NCBI RefSeq assembly: GCF_963082655.1
Contig: NC_081555.1
Coordinates: forward strand, 183,169,424-183,233,423
DNA from: Stomoxys calcitrans
Taxonomy: Eukaryota; Arthropoda; Insecta; Diptera; Muscidae
DNA length: 64,000 bases
Direction: 5' to 3'
The notes below the pieces were generated by a model. That model ran no database searches. It was not told where the DNA came from and was given only the letters and a program-made list of their open reading frames with translations. Each line of letters begins with the position of its first letter. Position 1 is the first letter of the stretch. Positions 35,405-45,349 of this stretch are shown in pieces. The position numbers and the translations under genes are program-made.

Positions 35405-36415
35405 AAACAAATCACACAAAACAGCAAAAATGTTTGCTAGTTTTGGTCTGTTGAAATGGGAAACCAGACATTACTGCTGTTTCATCAAACATAGGACTGC
35501 TGTATTAGCAAACATTTAGGCCAGCTAAATCAGCAAACAACATCTGCAGTTTTATAAAGGGTGATTTTTTTGAGGTTAGGATTTTCATGCATTAGTATTT
35601 GACAGATCACGTGGGATTTCAGACATGGTGTCAAAGAGAAAGATGCTCAGTATGCTTTGACATTTCATCATGAATAGACTTACTAACGAGCAACGCTTGC
35701 AAATCATTGAATTTTATTACCAAAATCAGTGTTCGTTTCGAAATGTGTTCAAATTTTGACAAATTTTGTTCAGCGATGAGGCTCATTTCTGGTTGAATGG
35801 CTACGTAAATAAGCAAAATTGCCGCATTTGGAGTGAAGAGCAACCAGAAGCCGTTCAAGAACTGCCCATGCATCCCGAAAAATGCACTGTTTGGTGTGGT
35901 TTGTACGCTGGTGGAATCATTGGACCGTATTTTTTCAAAGATGCTGTTGGACGCAACGTTACGGTGAATGAACACATTTCGAACCGAACACTGATTTTGG
36001 TAATAAAATTCAATGATTTGCAAGCGTTGCTCGTTAGTAAGTCTATTCATGATGAAATGTCAAAGCATACTGAGCATCTTTCTCTTTGACACCATGTCTG
36101 AAATCCCACGTGATCTGTCAAATACTAATGCATGAAAATCCTAACCTCAAAAAAATCACCCTTTACATAAAAATCTGCAAATTTTGCCTGTTTTTTGTTT
36201 TGATTACTTTAGGCAGGTTTTTAATTTTTTTTTAATTATTTTGGAAGAGATGATTTTAATCAGTAGAATATTACTGTCAAGATGCAACCTGATCCATCCA
36301 TATACCTTTCGCAATGCGACTGACCTCGCTCGCATTTTTTGCTATTGCTCTACTAATCTGTACATGACTGGCATGGCCTATTGTGCCTAAATTTAAAGAA
36401 AACAAATTATGGAAA
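35405..36415 (-). mobile_element. CAGCAAA-rich element, copy 2, interrupted by a mariner
   Basis: Left part 35415-35556 (ATAGGACTGCTGTATTAGCAAAC) and right part 36166-36415 are the reverse of copy 1: ATGACTGGCATGGCC answers GGCCATGCCAGTCAT, and AATATTACTGTCAAGATGCAACC answers the GTAGCTTCTTTACAGTAATATT stretch. Confidence 0.65.
35557..36163 (+). mobile_element. Internally deleted mariner with 195-bp inverted arms
   Basis: AAGGGTGATTTTTTTGAGG at both ends in opposite orientation, flanked by TA (35555-35556, 36164-36165). Arms 35557-35751 and 35969-36163 match almost perfectly. Each arm holds the transposase start (MNRLTNEQRLQIIEFYYQ). The 217-bp centre encodes FSDEAHFWLNGYVNKQN through PYFFKDAVGRNVTVNE, the first catalytic-Asp region, in the same frame as the left arm but after one TGA. 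The second and third catalytic regions are gone. Cannot encode transposase. Confidence 0.93.
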
Positions 36416-36476
36416 GTATACATTCACCGGTGATTATAAACATCGACAGAGACACACTTTTACATTTGTATTTTAT

Positions 36477-38145
36477 TTTTATACCCTCCACCATAAGATG
36501 GGGGGTATACTAATTTCGTCATTCTGTTTGTAACTACTCGAAATATTCGTCTGAGACCCCATAAAGTATATATATTCTTGATCGTCGTGACATTTTATGT
36601 CGATCTATCCATGTCCGTCCGTCTGTCCGTCCGTCCGTCCGTCCGTCCGTCCGTCCGTCCGTCCGTCCGTCTGTCTGTCGAAAGCACGCTAACTTCCGAA
36701 GGAGTAAAGCTAGCCGCTTGAAATTTTGCACAAATACTTCTTATTAGTGTAGGTCGGTTGGTATTGTAAATGGGCCATATCGGTCCATGTTTTGATATAG
36801 CTGCCATATAAACCGATCTTGGGTCTTGAATTCTTGAGCCTGTAGAGTGCGTATTTCTTATCCGATTGGAATAAAATTTTGCACGACGTGTTTTGCTATG
36901 ATATCCAACAACTGTGCCAAGTATGGTTCAAATCGGTCCATAACCTGATATAGCTGCCATATAAACCGATCTTGGGTCTTGACTTCTTGAGCCTCTAGCG
37001 TGCGCAATTCTTATCCGATCAGAATGAAATTTTGCACGACGTGTTTTGTTATGATATCCAACAACTGTGCCAAGTATGGTTCAAATCGGTCCATAACCTG
37101 ATATAGCTGCCATATAAACCGATCTTGGGTCTTGACTTCTTGAGCCTCTAGAGTGCGCAATTCTTATCCGATTGAAATGAAATTTTGCACGACGTGTTTT
37201 ATTATTATATCCAACAACAGTGCCGAGTATGGTTCAAATCGGTCCATAACCTGATATAGCTACCATATAAACCGATCTTGGGTCTTGACTTCTTGAGCCT
37301 CTAGAGGGCGCAATTCTTATCCGATTGGAATGGAATTTTGCACGACGTGTTTTGTTATGATATCCAACAACTGTGCCAAGTATGGTTCAAATCGGTCCAT
37401 AACCTGATATAGCTACCATATAAACCAATCTTGGGTCTTGACTTCTTGACCCTCTAGAGGGCACAATTCTTATCCGATTTGAATTAATTTTTGCACGAAG
37501 TATTTCGTTATGATATCCAACAACTGTGCCAAGTATGGTTCAAATCGGTTCATAACCTGATATAGCTGTCATATAAACAGATCTGGGGATTTGATTTCTT
37601 GAGCTTCTAGAGGGCGCAATTCCTATCCGATTTGGCTGAAATTTTGCATGACGTATTTTATTTTTACTTTCAACAACTGTGTCAAATAAGGTTCAAATCG
37701 GTTCATAACCTGATATAGCTGCCATATCAACCGATCTGGGATCTTGACTTCTTGACCCCTAGAGGTCGCAATTATTATCCGATATGCCTGAAATTTTGTA
37801 CTATGGATCCTCTCATGACCATCAACAAACGTGTTTATTAAGGTCTGAATCGGTCTATAGCCCGATACAGATCCCATATAAATCGTTCTCTCTATTTTAC
37901 TTCGTGAGCCCCAATGGGCGCAATTCTTATACGAATTGGCTGAAATTTTACACAGGTCTCCAACATATAATTTAATTGTGGTCCGAACCGGACCATATCT
38001 TGATATCGTTTTAATAGCAGAGCAACTCTTTTCTTATATCCTTTTTTGCCTAAGAAGAGATGCCGGGAAAAGAACTCGACAAATGCGATCCATGGTGGAG
38101 GGTATATAAGATTCGGCCCGGCCGAACTTAGCACGCTTTTACTTG
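36477..38145 (+). mobile_element. DINE-1-like element, near-complete, with 153-bp tandem array
   Basis: The 5' end TTTTATACCCTCCACCATAAG with GGGGGTATACTAATTTCG is followed by TATAAAGTATATATATTCTTG and an expanded GTCC run. Eight tandem units follow. The phrase GCCAAGTATGGTTC recurs at 36916, 37069, 37222, 37375 and 37528, and in altered form at about 37681 and 37833, a 152-153 bp step. The 3' end has ATGGTGGAGGGTATATAAG, the hairpin TTCGGCCCGGCCGAA (38112-38126) and GCTTTTACTTG. Layout matches DINE/Helentron-type elements (5' subterminal inverted repeat, central tandem repeats, 3' hairpin). No coding. Confidence 0.9.
36610..36674. repeat. (GTCC)n microsatellite within the DINE
   Basis: About 15 units of GTCC with rare GTCT variants, grown from the CATGTCCGTCC block that is short in other copies. 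Confidence 0.95.
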
Positions 38146-38146
38146 T

Positions 38147-38354
38147 TTCTTCTAACATCCCCTTTATAATTAAGCAGCAGTCATTTTCAGCAAACAACAC
38201 ACTTTTCAGCAGTCAACCTACTGCTCTGAAAATGCAAAATTGCAGCTGTAAATGCAGAGCTACTGCTATAATAACAGCAAAATTAACTACTAACATTCAG
38301 CAGACAGTGTATTTTGCACTCAGCAAACTTTTTTTCTATGAGTGCAAAAATTTA
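38147..38354 (+). mobile_element. CAGCAAA-rich element, fragment
   Basis: Ends CAGCAAACTTTTTTTCTATGAGTG, the right inverted end. Lies directly beside the DINE 3' end. Confidence 0.6.
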
Positions 38355-38359
38355 AGAAT

Positions 38360-39010
38360 TTTCAACTTTGACGAATGAAATCGATCGTCATTATGTGTTG
38401 TCATACGTGAAGTAGTGCTTTAAGCCGTCAAAGTTAAAACTTTTGTTAACTTTGAGGCTATACTTTTTTGATATTTGGTTGCTGATTTGTATTTTTCAAC
38501 GCCACGCTCCTCATTCTGTTCGGTCTGTAAGGGCAATGCTAATATTTAAAGCATACCATAGTTTTGGGCTTAAAGCTGGAAAATATCCTATTAAGAAACT
38601 CGAAAAAAAACCCGTGATCATAGCGAAATACCACTATTCTTGCTCTCTTTCTATCCTTGATCGATCGATCGATGCGCACAGAAATATCAATATGAAACTA
38701 CGGAACAAAGAAGAGTATATTGCTTTCACCGGCTTCTTAACTCCTTAATTTGCATATATAAGGTTACATTTATTTCAAAATAGAAAATCAAATAATATTT
38801 TTTTTTTAATTATGGAATTAAATATAGCACTGACATAATTCTATATTATTTAGTGCTTGTTTGAGTGTCATTTCATGCTTCACCTAAAATACAAGGACAT
38901 TTTGTTCAAAATATCAATGCCAGTACTGTCATAGTTGATTCAACATTTTTGATCCTTATTTGTAGAAACAAATACAAAAAGTATTGCTTATTTAGTATAT
39001 CTATATAGCA
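38360..39010. other. Region downstream of the MCT gene
   Basis: Probably holds the 3' UTR of the gene ending at 39017 (minus strand). The plus frame at 38443-38748 has no motif. Confidence 0.4.
38769..38774 (-). terminator. Candidate poly(A) signal for the downstream MCT gene
   Basis: AATAAA on the minus strand, about 245 nt past the TGA at 39017. Position and sequence fit a cleavage signal, but the region is AT-rich, so chance occurrence is possible. Confidence 0.3.
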
Positions 39011-39016
39011 TTTAGA

Positions 39017-41072
39017 TCAATTGGATCGGTTGTGAAGTCTCCTTCTCAGCATCGCCTCAACTACCCAAAATATTAAAGCCATACAGGCTAAGACATTGAT
39101 GCTGTGTATGGTGAAAACGTATCCAAAATTATCGGTTATTAAGCCTAGAAAAATTCTCATTAATAGTCAAATATTTACTGAACATGTCTGAGTCTTACTT
39201 ACCTAGCAACGGACCTAGGAGGAAATATGTAATCGAATGGGATATAAGTTGCAATCCCGAGGCAGCTGGCAAACGTTTTAAGGGCACATGACTTGGTATA
39301 ATCAGTGGTTGGAAAATAGTCCGAAATCCTTTGCCAAAACCGATTAACACAAAGGCCATCAGAGCAATGTGGTAAGAATCAGTCATCGAGACAATTAAAC
39401 GTCCCATGGATATGATGATGATGCCAAACCCAAACAAAACCTGATTTGGTAGTTTGACTTTTTCCAAAACAAATGGTCCCAAGAAGCGTACTGTGATATC
39501 GACGCCTGCCAATAAGGACATTGCTCTGGATATCTGAGTGTCACTGTAGCCAAAGCTATTCAGTATGAATGGAGTTAAGATGGAGAAATTGATTTCTCCA
39601 AAAGTCATAATGCTGACACCAACAGCCAAATTCACAAATGTAAAATCCTTGAGAAGATCCAAATCGAAGAACATCACAACTTTTTGCCAAAATGTCATTT
39701 GCTCACGTGTCAGTTCATCCTCCTGTGAAGGTGTATTGCTTGTCACTAGCTCCTGGTTGTTGGTCTGCATCAGCAGCTTTTCTTCGGCACAAGTGCATTG
39801 AAATTCACTTGCAGCACCTGTTTTTGAATTGACACTTACTTTGCTGGTATAACGTTCCAACTCGTCTCTTTCAAGATTAAAGTAATTCGGCTTGGACAGA
39901 GAGCTCTCACCCATGTCCTCCTGATCATAGCCATACTCACAACTGATTTGTCGAGTAGTATGCCGCCTAATGCGTGGCGGTCTGTAGCGCGCACTCTTTT
40001 CGGCCAATGACAGTTTGGAGCCGTACCAGCCGTCGTTGGCACGGGCCATCATAGGCGTTCCAGGTTCCATAATTTCAAATCCTGGCCTATCTGGGTCATC
40101 TTCATTGAAGACATACTGTGAAGTAAAAATGCTGCGTTTGCGTTTCTTCTGATATTGACAGAATGTGCATTTATAATTATTTTGAATTTGATTGGAATCC
40201 ATGTCAATTTTGACTGTCTTTTCCCCAGCTGACTTCTCTATTTTTGGCTTGGGAGAATGCCACAGTACCGGCTGTAAAGTCAATGAGCATAGAAAGGAAT
40301 TTAGAGTTAGAGCTGCATACACCAATATAGAGCCCTGAGGCCCATAATGAGCCAATAACAACAACGAAATGTGGGGAAATATGATGGGTCCCAAGCCAGT
40401 AAGGGTCCATGCGTATCCAGTAGCCTTTCTGCGCTTGTTCTTAAAATATGTGTTGATAGCCAAAGAACTGGCTGACATACAAAGTCCGACTCCGACGCCT
40501 AGAATGTAAAAAATATGAAGTTTCTCAAAATGTTCTCACTAATTTGATGGTTACCATAAATTGCTGAGAAAACTATCAAGTACTGGACAAATGATTCACT
40601 AAATGCCGATAATAAAACACCGGTAAACGCCAATAGACTTCCGAATGCGCCCACTTGTCTGAATGTGAATCTACGAAACACGGCACCATTCACAAGACCC
40701 ACTAAGGACGACAAAGCCATTTCAACATTCAATATTGATGTGATTTGTTTGCCATTGAATCCAAATTTCTCCATACGCTGCCTATAGATTAGTCCATATT
40801 GTTGAAGAGGTGGGAAGAGTGAAAACTTCAATAAAAGGAAGTTAAATTTTCTGGTTGACGTCTGAGCAATATCGCTTTTTTGTATTTAACTTCTTACTTA
40901 CGTTGCTGAATCCAGCAGCTATACAGACGATCCAACCCCAACCGCCATCAGGTGCTATAAAATCTGCTCCCAAATCGCTTTTGTCTTTTCGCCTTGGCTT
41001 CTTACGAGTCGTGGAGTCATTGTTGACAGTTGTCTTTGAAGAATCTTGTGGTGTAGATGGTTTCTCCTCCAT
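39017..41072 (-). CDS. Monocarboxylate transporter-like protein (SLC16/MCT, MFS), downstream copy, four coding exons
   Basis: Predicted 621-residue, 12-helix plasma-membrane transporter of the SLC16 group. Known members move lactate, pyruvate, ketone bodies or other small solutes, some with protons; the substrate here is unknown. Exons read on the minus strand: 41072-40902, 40825-40555, 40498-39203, 39144-39017. Introns are 76, 56 and 58 nt, all GT-AG, phases 0,1,1. Helix 1 carries the family motif DGGWGW (residues 42-47). The second family motif, YFKNKRRKATG, starts at residue 165. A hydrophilic loop of about 205 residues (about 227-432) separates the helix halves and holds C258-x2-C261 and C382-x-C384. 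The C-terminal exon adds a last helix (VFTIHSINVLACMALIFWVV) and a basic tail ending in TGA. The start is the ATG ahead of MEEKPSTPQD, which opens exon 1. The neighbour at 50.8-52.9 kb is a close paralogue. Fly genomes have many MCTs, so I give no orthologue name. Confidence 0.93.
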
Positions 41073-41074
41073 GG

Positions 41075-41530
41075 TTCCGGATCTTTTTTTGAAAGCAACA
41101 AAATTTCTTTTTAGAAACTAGGCATAGTTATCTATCTGCCGTTCTAAAATTATTTCAATTATTTTCCTTTATAAATTGGTTTGTGGATCTATAGATTGCC
41201 CTCCTTAATAGGATTCAAAGCACCAACTAGATCTGTAAGATTTGTAAAATTGTTGTGTGTTAAAACGCATAGAAGTAATTATAGTCAAAATGAACCCATT
41301 GTTAGAGTATTGTAATCTTATAAAAATGAAATTGGATTTAGAGTTTTCTTTCACGATTAACAAATTAAAAGAATTATAAGATTTATATTTCGATAGTAAT
41401 TAGCATAAGCGTAGTTTGAGGGGATTGTAATTGTATTGTGCTCCTTCCAAAATTATTAAAATTTCCCTCCTAAGCCTAGTACTGACTTCGACTTTTCACC
41501 CGTACAACTGTCAAAATGCATTATAAAAAT
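41075..41530. other. 5' flank of the downstream MCT gene
   Basis: Likely 5' UTR and promoter side, but I find no clear TATA box or initiator. AT-rich and repeat-free. Confidence 0.4.
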
Positions 41531-41532
41531 CA

Positions 41533-42150
41533 AGTAAAAAGGCATTAAGTTCAGCCGGGCCGAACTTTGGATACCCACCACCTCGGGTATATATGTAAAC
41601 CTTATTTCGTCACAATCCGGTGAAAATTTGCACCCAAATTCGGCACGGACATTGAGTGGTCTAATAAATATAAGTCACTGTTGAATTTTGTACTTCAATT
41701 TTCAACAAAATCGGGTAAAAAATAAAGCTTTTATGAGCTTCAGACCCTTTATCGGCATATCGGTCTATATGACAGTAATATCTAAATACAGTCCGATCTT
41801 TACCATATTTGGCGGGCGGCCTAAAACTACTTACTGTTTAAAAATTCAGCGAAATCGAATAAAAAATAAAGCTTTTATGGGCTTCATACTCTTTATCGGT
41901 ACATCGGTCTAAATGACAGCTATATCTAAATATAATCCGATCTGAACCATATTTGGATCCTATATTGGGAGGCCTAAGACTACTCACTGTTTCAAATTTC
42001 AGCTAAAAATAATTCAAATCAGTTAAAAAATAATTCTTTTATCGGCTTCAGACGCTTAATCGGGAGATCGGTCTATATGGCAGCTATATCTAAATATAGT
42101 CCGATTTAACGTATATTTGGTCACGCAGTATTCACCCATATTTAAAGCAT
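41533..42150 (-). mobile_element. DINE-like element, 3' end and central repeats
   Basis: The 3' end reads CAAGTAAAAAGGCATTAAG, TTCAGCCGGGCCGAA (near-hairpin), GGATACCCACCACCTCGGG. Four central units follow (CGGTCTATATGACAG..., TCTAAATATAGTCCGATCTG). Same subtype as 11.2-12.2 kb. The 5' end may be the piece at 42430-42580. Confidence 0.7.
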
Positions 42151-42429
42151 AGTCAACCATATCCATGCTAAAGCCTCAAATCGATGGCACCAGATAGTGC
42201 TCTGTATTTGGTGGGATAAAAAGGATATTTTGTACAAGGTAGCTGACGAAATATTTCCAAGTTTACACTCGTATATCTGACAAACTAGAAATGACAGTAA
42301 CATTGCTTACAAGTTATTTAAAAAGAGACTTGTTGCGTTAATGTGATTGCTTTTACTTTGGTTGGAAAATCACAACCGGCTATTGTTGTGATTTTCCAAC
42401 CTGTCAGACACCTGACAGGTGTCTGAGTT

Positions 42430-42860
42430 CTAGACATCTAGTCACGGACATGACTAGATCGACTTAGAATGTCAAGAATATACATATATATTTAATGGGG
42501 TGGCAGATGAAAATTTCGAGGAGTAACACATGGAATGACTAGACTAGTATACCTCCATCCTTTGGAGGTGTGTATTAAAACTAGTTCTAGATAAAGCCTT
42601 ACAAGTTCCAAAAGGCAAACGATCTTACACCAAATCGAAGGATGGAATAACATAGCCGCATTTAGATCCCATATAAAATGGTCTCCCAATGTGAATTCTA
42701 AGGCACCTGCTGTGAGCAATTATTATCCAATGCATGTGGCAGATGTGTTATGGCTTTTTCGATCAATGTTAAGTGCAGCCCAAAGCTATTAACAACCAAA
42801 TAAAAGTCCCAAATATCTGACCTTCCGATTTGGCTTCTTGAGCACTTCAATTGCAATAGA
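42430..42860. mobile_element. DINE-like 5' end and further repeat fragments
   Basis: 42430-42580 is a minus-orientation 5' end (CGGACATGACTAGATCGACTT ... GACTAGACTAGTATACCTCC). 42620-42860 is a weak plus-orientation repeat (CCATATAAAATGGTCTCCC). Confidence 0.5.
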
Positions 42861-43890
42861 CATTCTGCAAGTGGACTTCCTTTGTCAAGACTCCCACTTA
42901 CATTCGTTTAGTCTTTGGCGGCCGCACTTATACATGTTCAGTTCAGTTGTTGTCAAAACGATCTGTCGCTTTCCCACAAGGGTCTAGAGCATTTTATATT
43001 GCTCAGTCTCAGACGGCGTAGGCACAATTATCAAATTTGAACCACTTTTCACAGAAATTGGCACGATTAAAATGGATTATAAAGTGCAGAGAAGCAGCTT
43101 TTCAAGCGTTGCTAAAAATAGACGGAAAAGTAGTTCTCTGTTTATAGTGAGGAAAATGGCAAAAAACTATTATAGTGGCAACACTAGAAACTATTGCCGG
43201 CAGGGACGTATCTAGGATTTTTTTAAAATCTTTTTTTTTTTTTTTGATTGTGGTTGCTATTGGGTGCAGGAACTGACACGTCGGCGGTGACATTGGTCAT
43301 AAAATCAGAGCTGAATTTTACACTGATTACCAACACAGTGCAAATATCTTTTGGAAGTTGTATTAATGACTTCGAACGCTAAGCAACGGCAAAGGTTTTG
43401 CTGCTGTTCCGTGTGCCCAGGTTCACATTAACGACGAAAAATATCCAAGATAAGAGCTGCCTTAGAAAAATTCTAGCTCGAGTCGTAAAGAAATTTGGAT
43501 TGGTGTAATGTAGACGACTGAAACCAGTTACAACAATTTTTCCCGTCATGTTTTAGGGGAAAATTGGCTTGTCAAAATTCGGCAATTTGTTATATCCCAA
43601 AAATCAAACAAAAAAATTTCTCAAAATTGTTAGGAGTGAGATTTCAGGAATCCTTTTTAATATCTTGTTGCATTTGATTGTTTCTATAAAAAAATAAAAT
43701 GATGGTAATAATCCTACTTCTTTTCGCATCAGGTTTTATTTTATGCCAAAAACCATTAAATTCATCTTTCTTCGCTAAATGGTCATGAAATATTAAAAAA
43801 AAATTATATTTTTGTTGTATAGGCTAGGAAATAAAAATAAAAAGAATATTTTTTTTTTTCAAATTTTTAAAATTCAAAATATTTGAAAAA
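42860..43890. other. Unassigned DNA
   Basis: No gene or known element recognised. Confidence 0.4.
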
Positions 43891-43894
43891 AAAA

Positions 43895-44695
43895 ATTCAG
43901 ATCTGTAGCTCAATCTGTAAGAAAGTACTAAATAGTATCAATTAAAGCACTTAAGTACTTTTTATTCCACTCCTCGAACGATTTCAACATCTCATATTTG
44001 GTACAACTTATCGTATATTTGTCAAGACATCGATCATTTTTAGCAATTTTTTAATTTTACTCCTCTTTGTTCACTGTAAAAGCAAATAGGCTGTTTCGTA
44101 CTCTTTGGTACCAAATATGATTTGTTAAAAATTACTTAGATTTCAGAGGTCTAGTTCACTCCGTAAAGAAAGTATGAAATGGCACCAAATACGGCACTAA
44201 ACGTACGTTTCTTCTGTTTCCATTACTATTTTTCATATTTTTCTATTTACCCCCTTTATTTCGCAACAACAATAATTTAAGCCAAATTTCGTACCGGTTT
44301 TGTTTCTAAATGTCCAAAAAATCTTTTGGCATCCCAATTTAAGTTGCCATAGGGTAAATAAATTCCAAAATTCAAAGCTCTAGCTCAATTAACAAACAAG
44401 GTACCAAAAAGTTCCAACTTCGGTACTAAACGTACTCTTTTTCCCTCTTACGGTACTATTTTGAGAAATGTTTGTCACCAAATGTTATTTTTTCGAGACG
44501 CTCTGTAATTTGAGGCCAAAATCATACGCTCGCGCTGGGTACAAAGTCACCATTTCGAATTTTTTAGAATTATCGCGAGCGTATGACCTCAGACCCACAT
44601 TAGTGCCAAATTTCATGACTCTAGCTTTAGCCGTTTGGCCTGTGCGTTGATCTGTCAGTCAGTCAATCACGCTTCTCTTTTATATATAAAGATAA
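43895..44695. repeat. Possible dispersed repeat ending in TTTATATATAAAG
   Basis: Repeated phrases about tested values of the form AAGTACTAAAT..GTATCA / GGTACCAAATA / GGTACTAAACGTAC recur four to five times. The right end reads GTCAGTCAGTCAATCACGC then TTTATATATAAAGAT, a style of end seen in Helitron-like repeats. A perfect 13-bp inverted repeat lies at 44522-44586. Confidence 0.4.
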
Positions 44696-44729
44696 AATTT
44701 CATCAAGTTCGGACAATGGAATCGAGGGT

Positions 44730-45345
44730 CAGGCGACATGGGTTAAAATTTTGTCTTTAAAAATATTTATTGAAATTTGTGTACAGAAAAAATTTTAGGA
44801 AAATCTTGTTTAGAAAAGATAAACATAATAAAGACTTTAAAAATGTTTATGCAAAATTTAAATTGGTTTTACAAAATAAAAAATAAAATAAAAAAGAAAG
44901 AAATTAAAATGTAGTCTTCAGAAAAAATTTTATGGAAAAATTTTTAAAAAAAATTTCAAAGGATTATTGTCTTAAAAATAATTATCGAGGTAGGTCCGGC
45001 CCGTGCTGAAATTTTGTCATATGAGAATATTACGTTGAAATTTTGTCTCTAAAAAAACATCATTAAAATTTTTTCAGAAAAAATTTTGTTTTTACTAAAT
45101 TTTTTATTACAATTTTGTCCTTAAACAAAATAATTTTAAGCCTGCCCTGACCTCAGCAAAATTTTATCTTTGTAGAATATTATAAATATGAAATTTTCAT
45201 ATTATATGTCATATTATAAATATGACCTCAGCAAAATTTTATCTTTGTAGAATATTATAAATATGAAATTTTGTCATTGTAAAAAATGTAAATGAAAATT
45301 TTGTTTATAGTAAATTTAATTAAAATGTTTCTTTAGACAAAATCA
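44730..45345. repeat. Degenerate short-unit array (reverse of the 9.9-10.3 kb array)
   Basis: AAATTTTGTCTTTAAAAAT-like units repeat with drift. A 75-bp direct repeat lies inside: GACCTCAGCAAAATTTTATC at 45149 and 45224. Confidence 0.6.
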
Positions 45346-45349
45346 TTTT

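Noticed and set aside
35631..36089. Two similar open frames on opposite strands
   Set aside because: Both come from the inverted mariner arms; neither is an intact transposase.
36770..37990. CRISPR-like regular spacing of repeats
   Set aside because: Units are contiguous 153-bp tandem repeats without unique spacers, in a eukaryotic DINE element.
39565..40410. Open frames overlapping the downstream MCT gene in other frames
   Set aside because: Shadows of the well-supported MCT exon 3; they have no family motif of their own.
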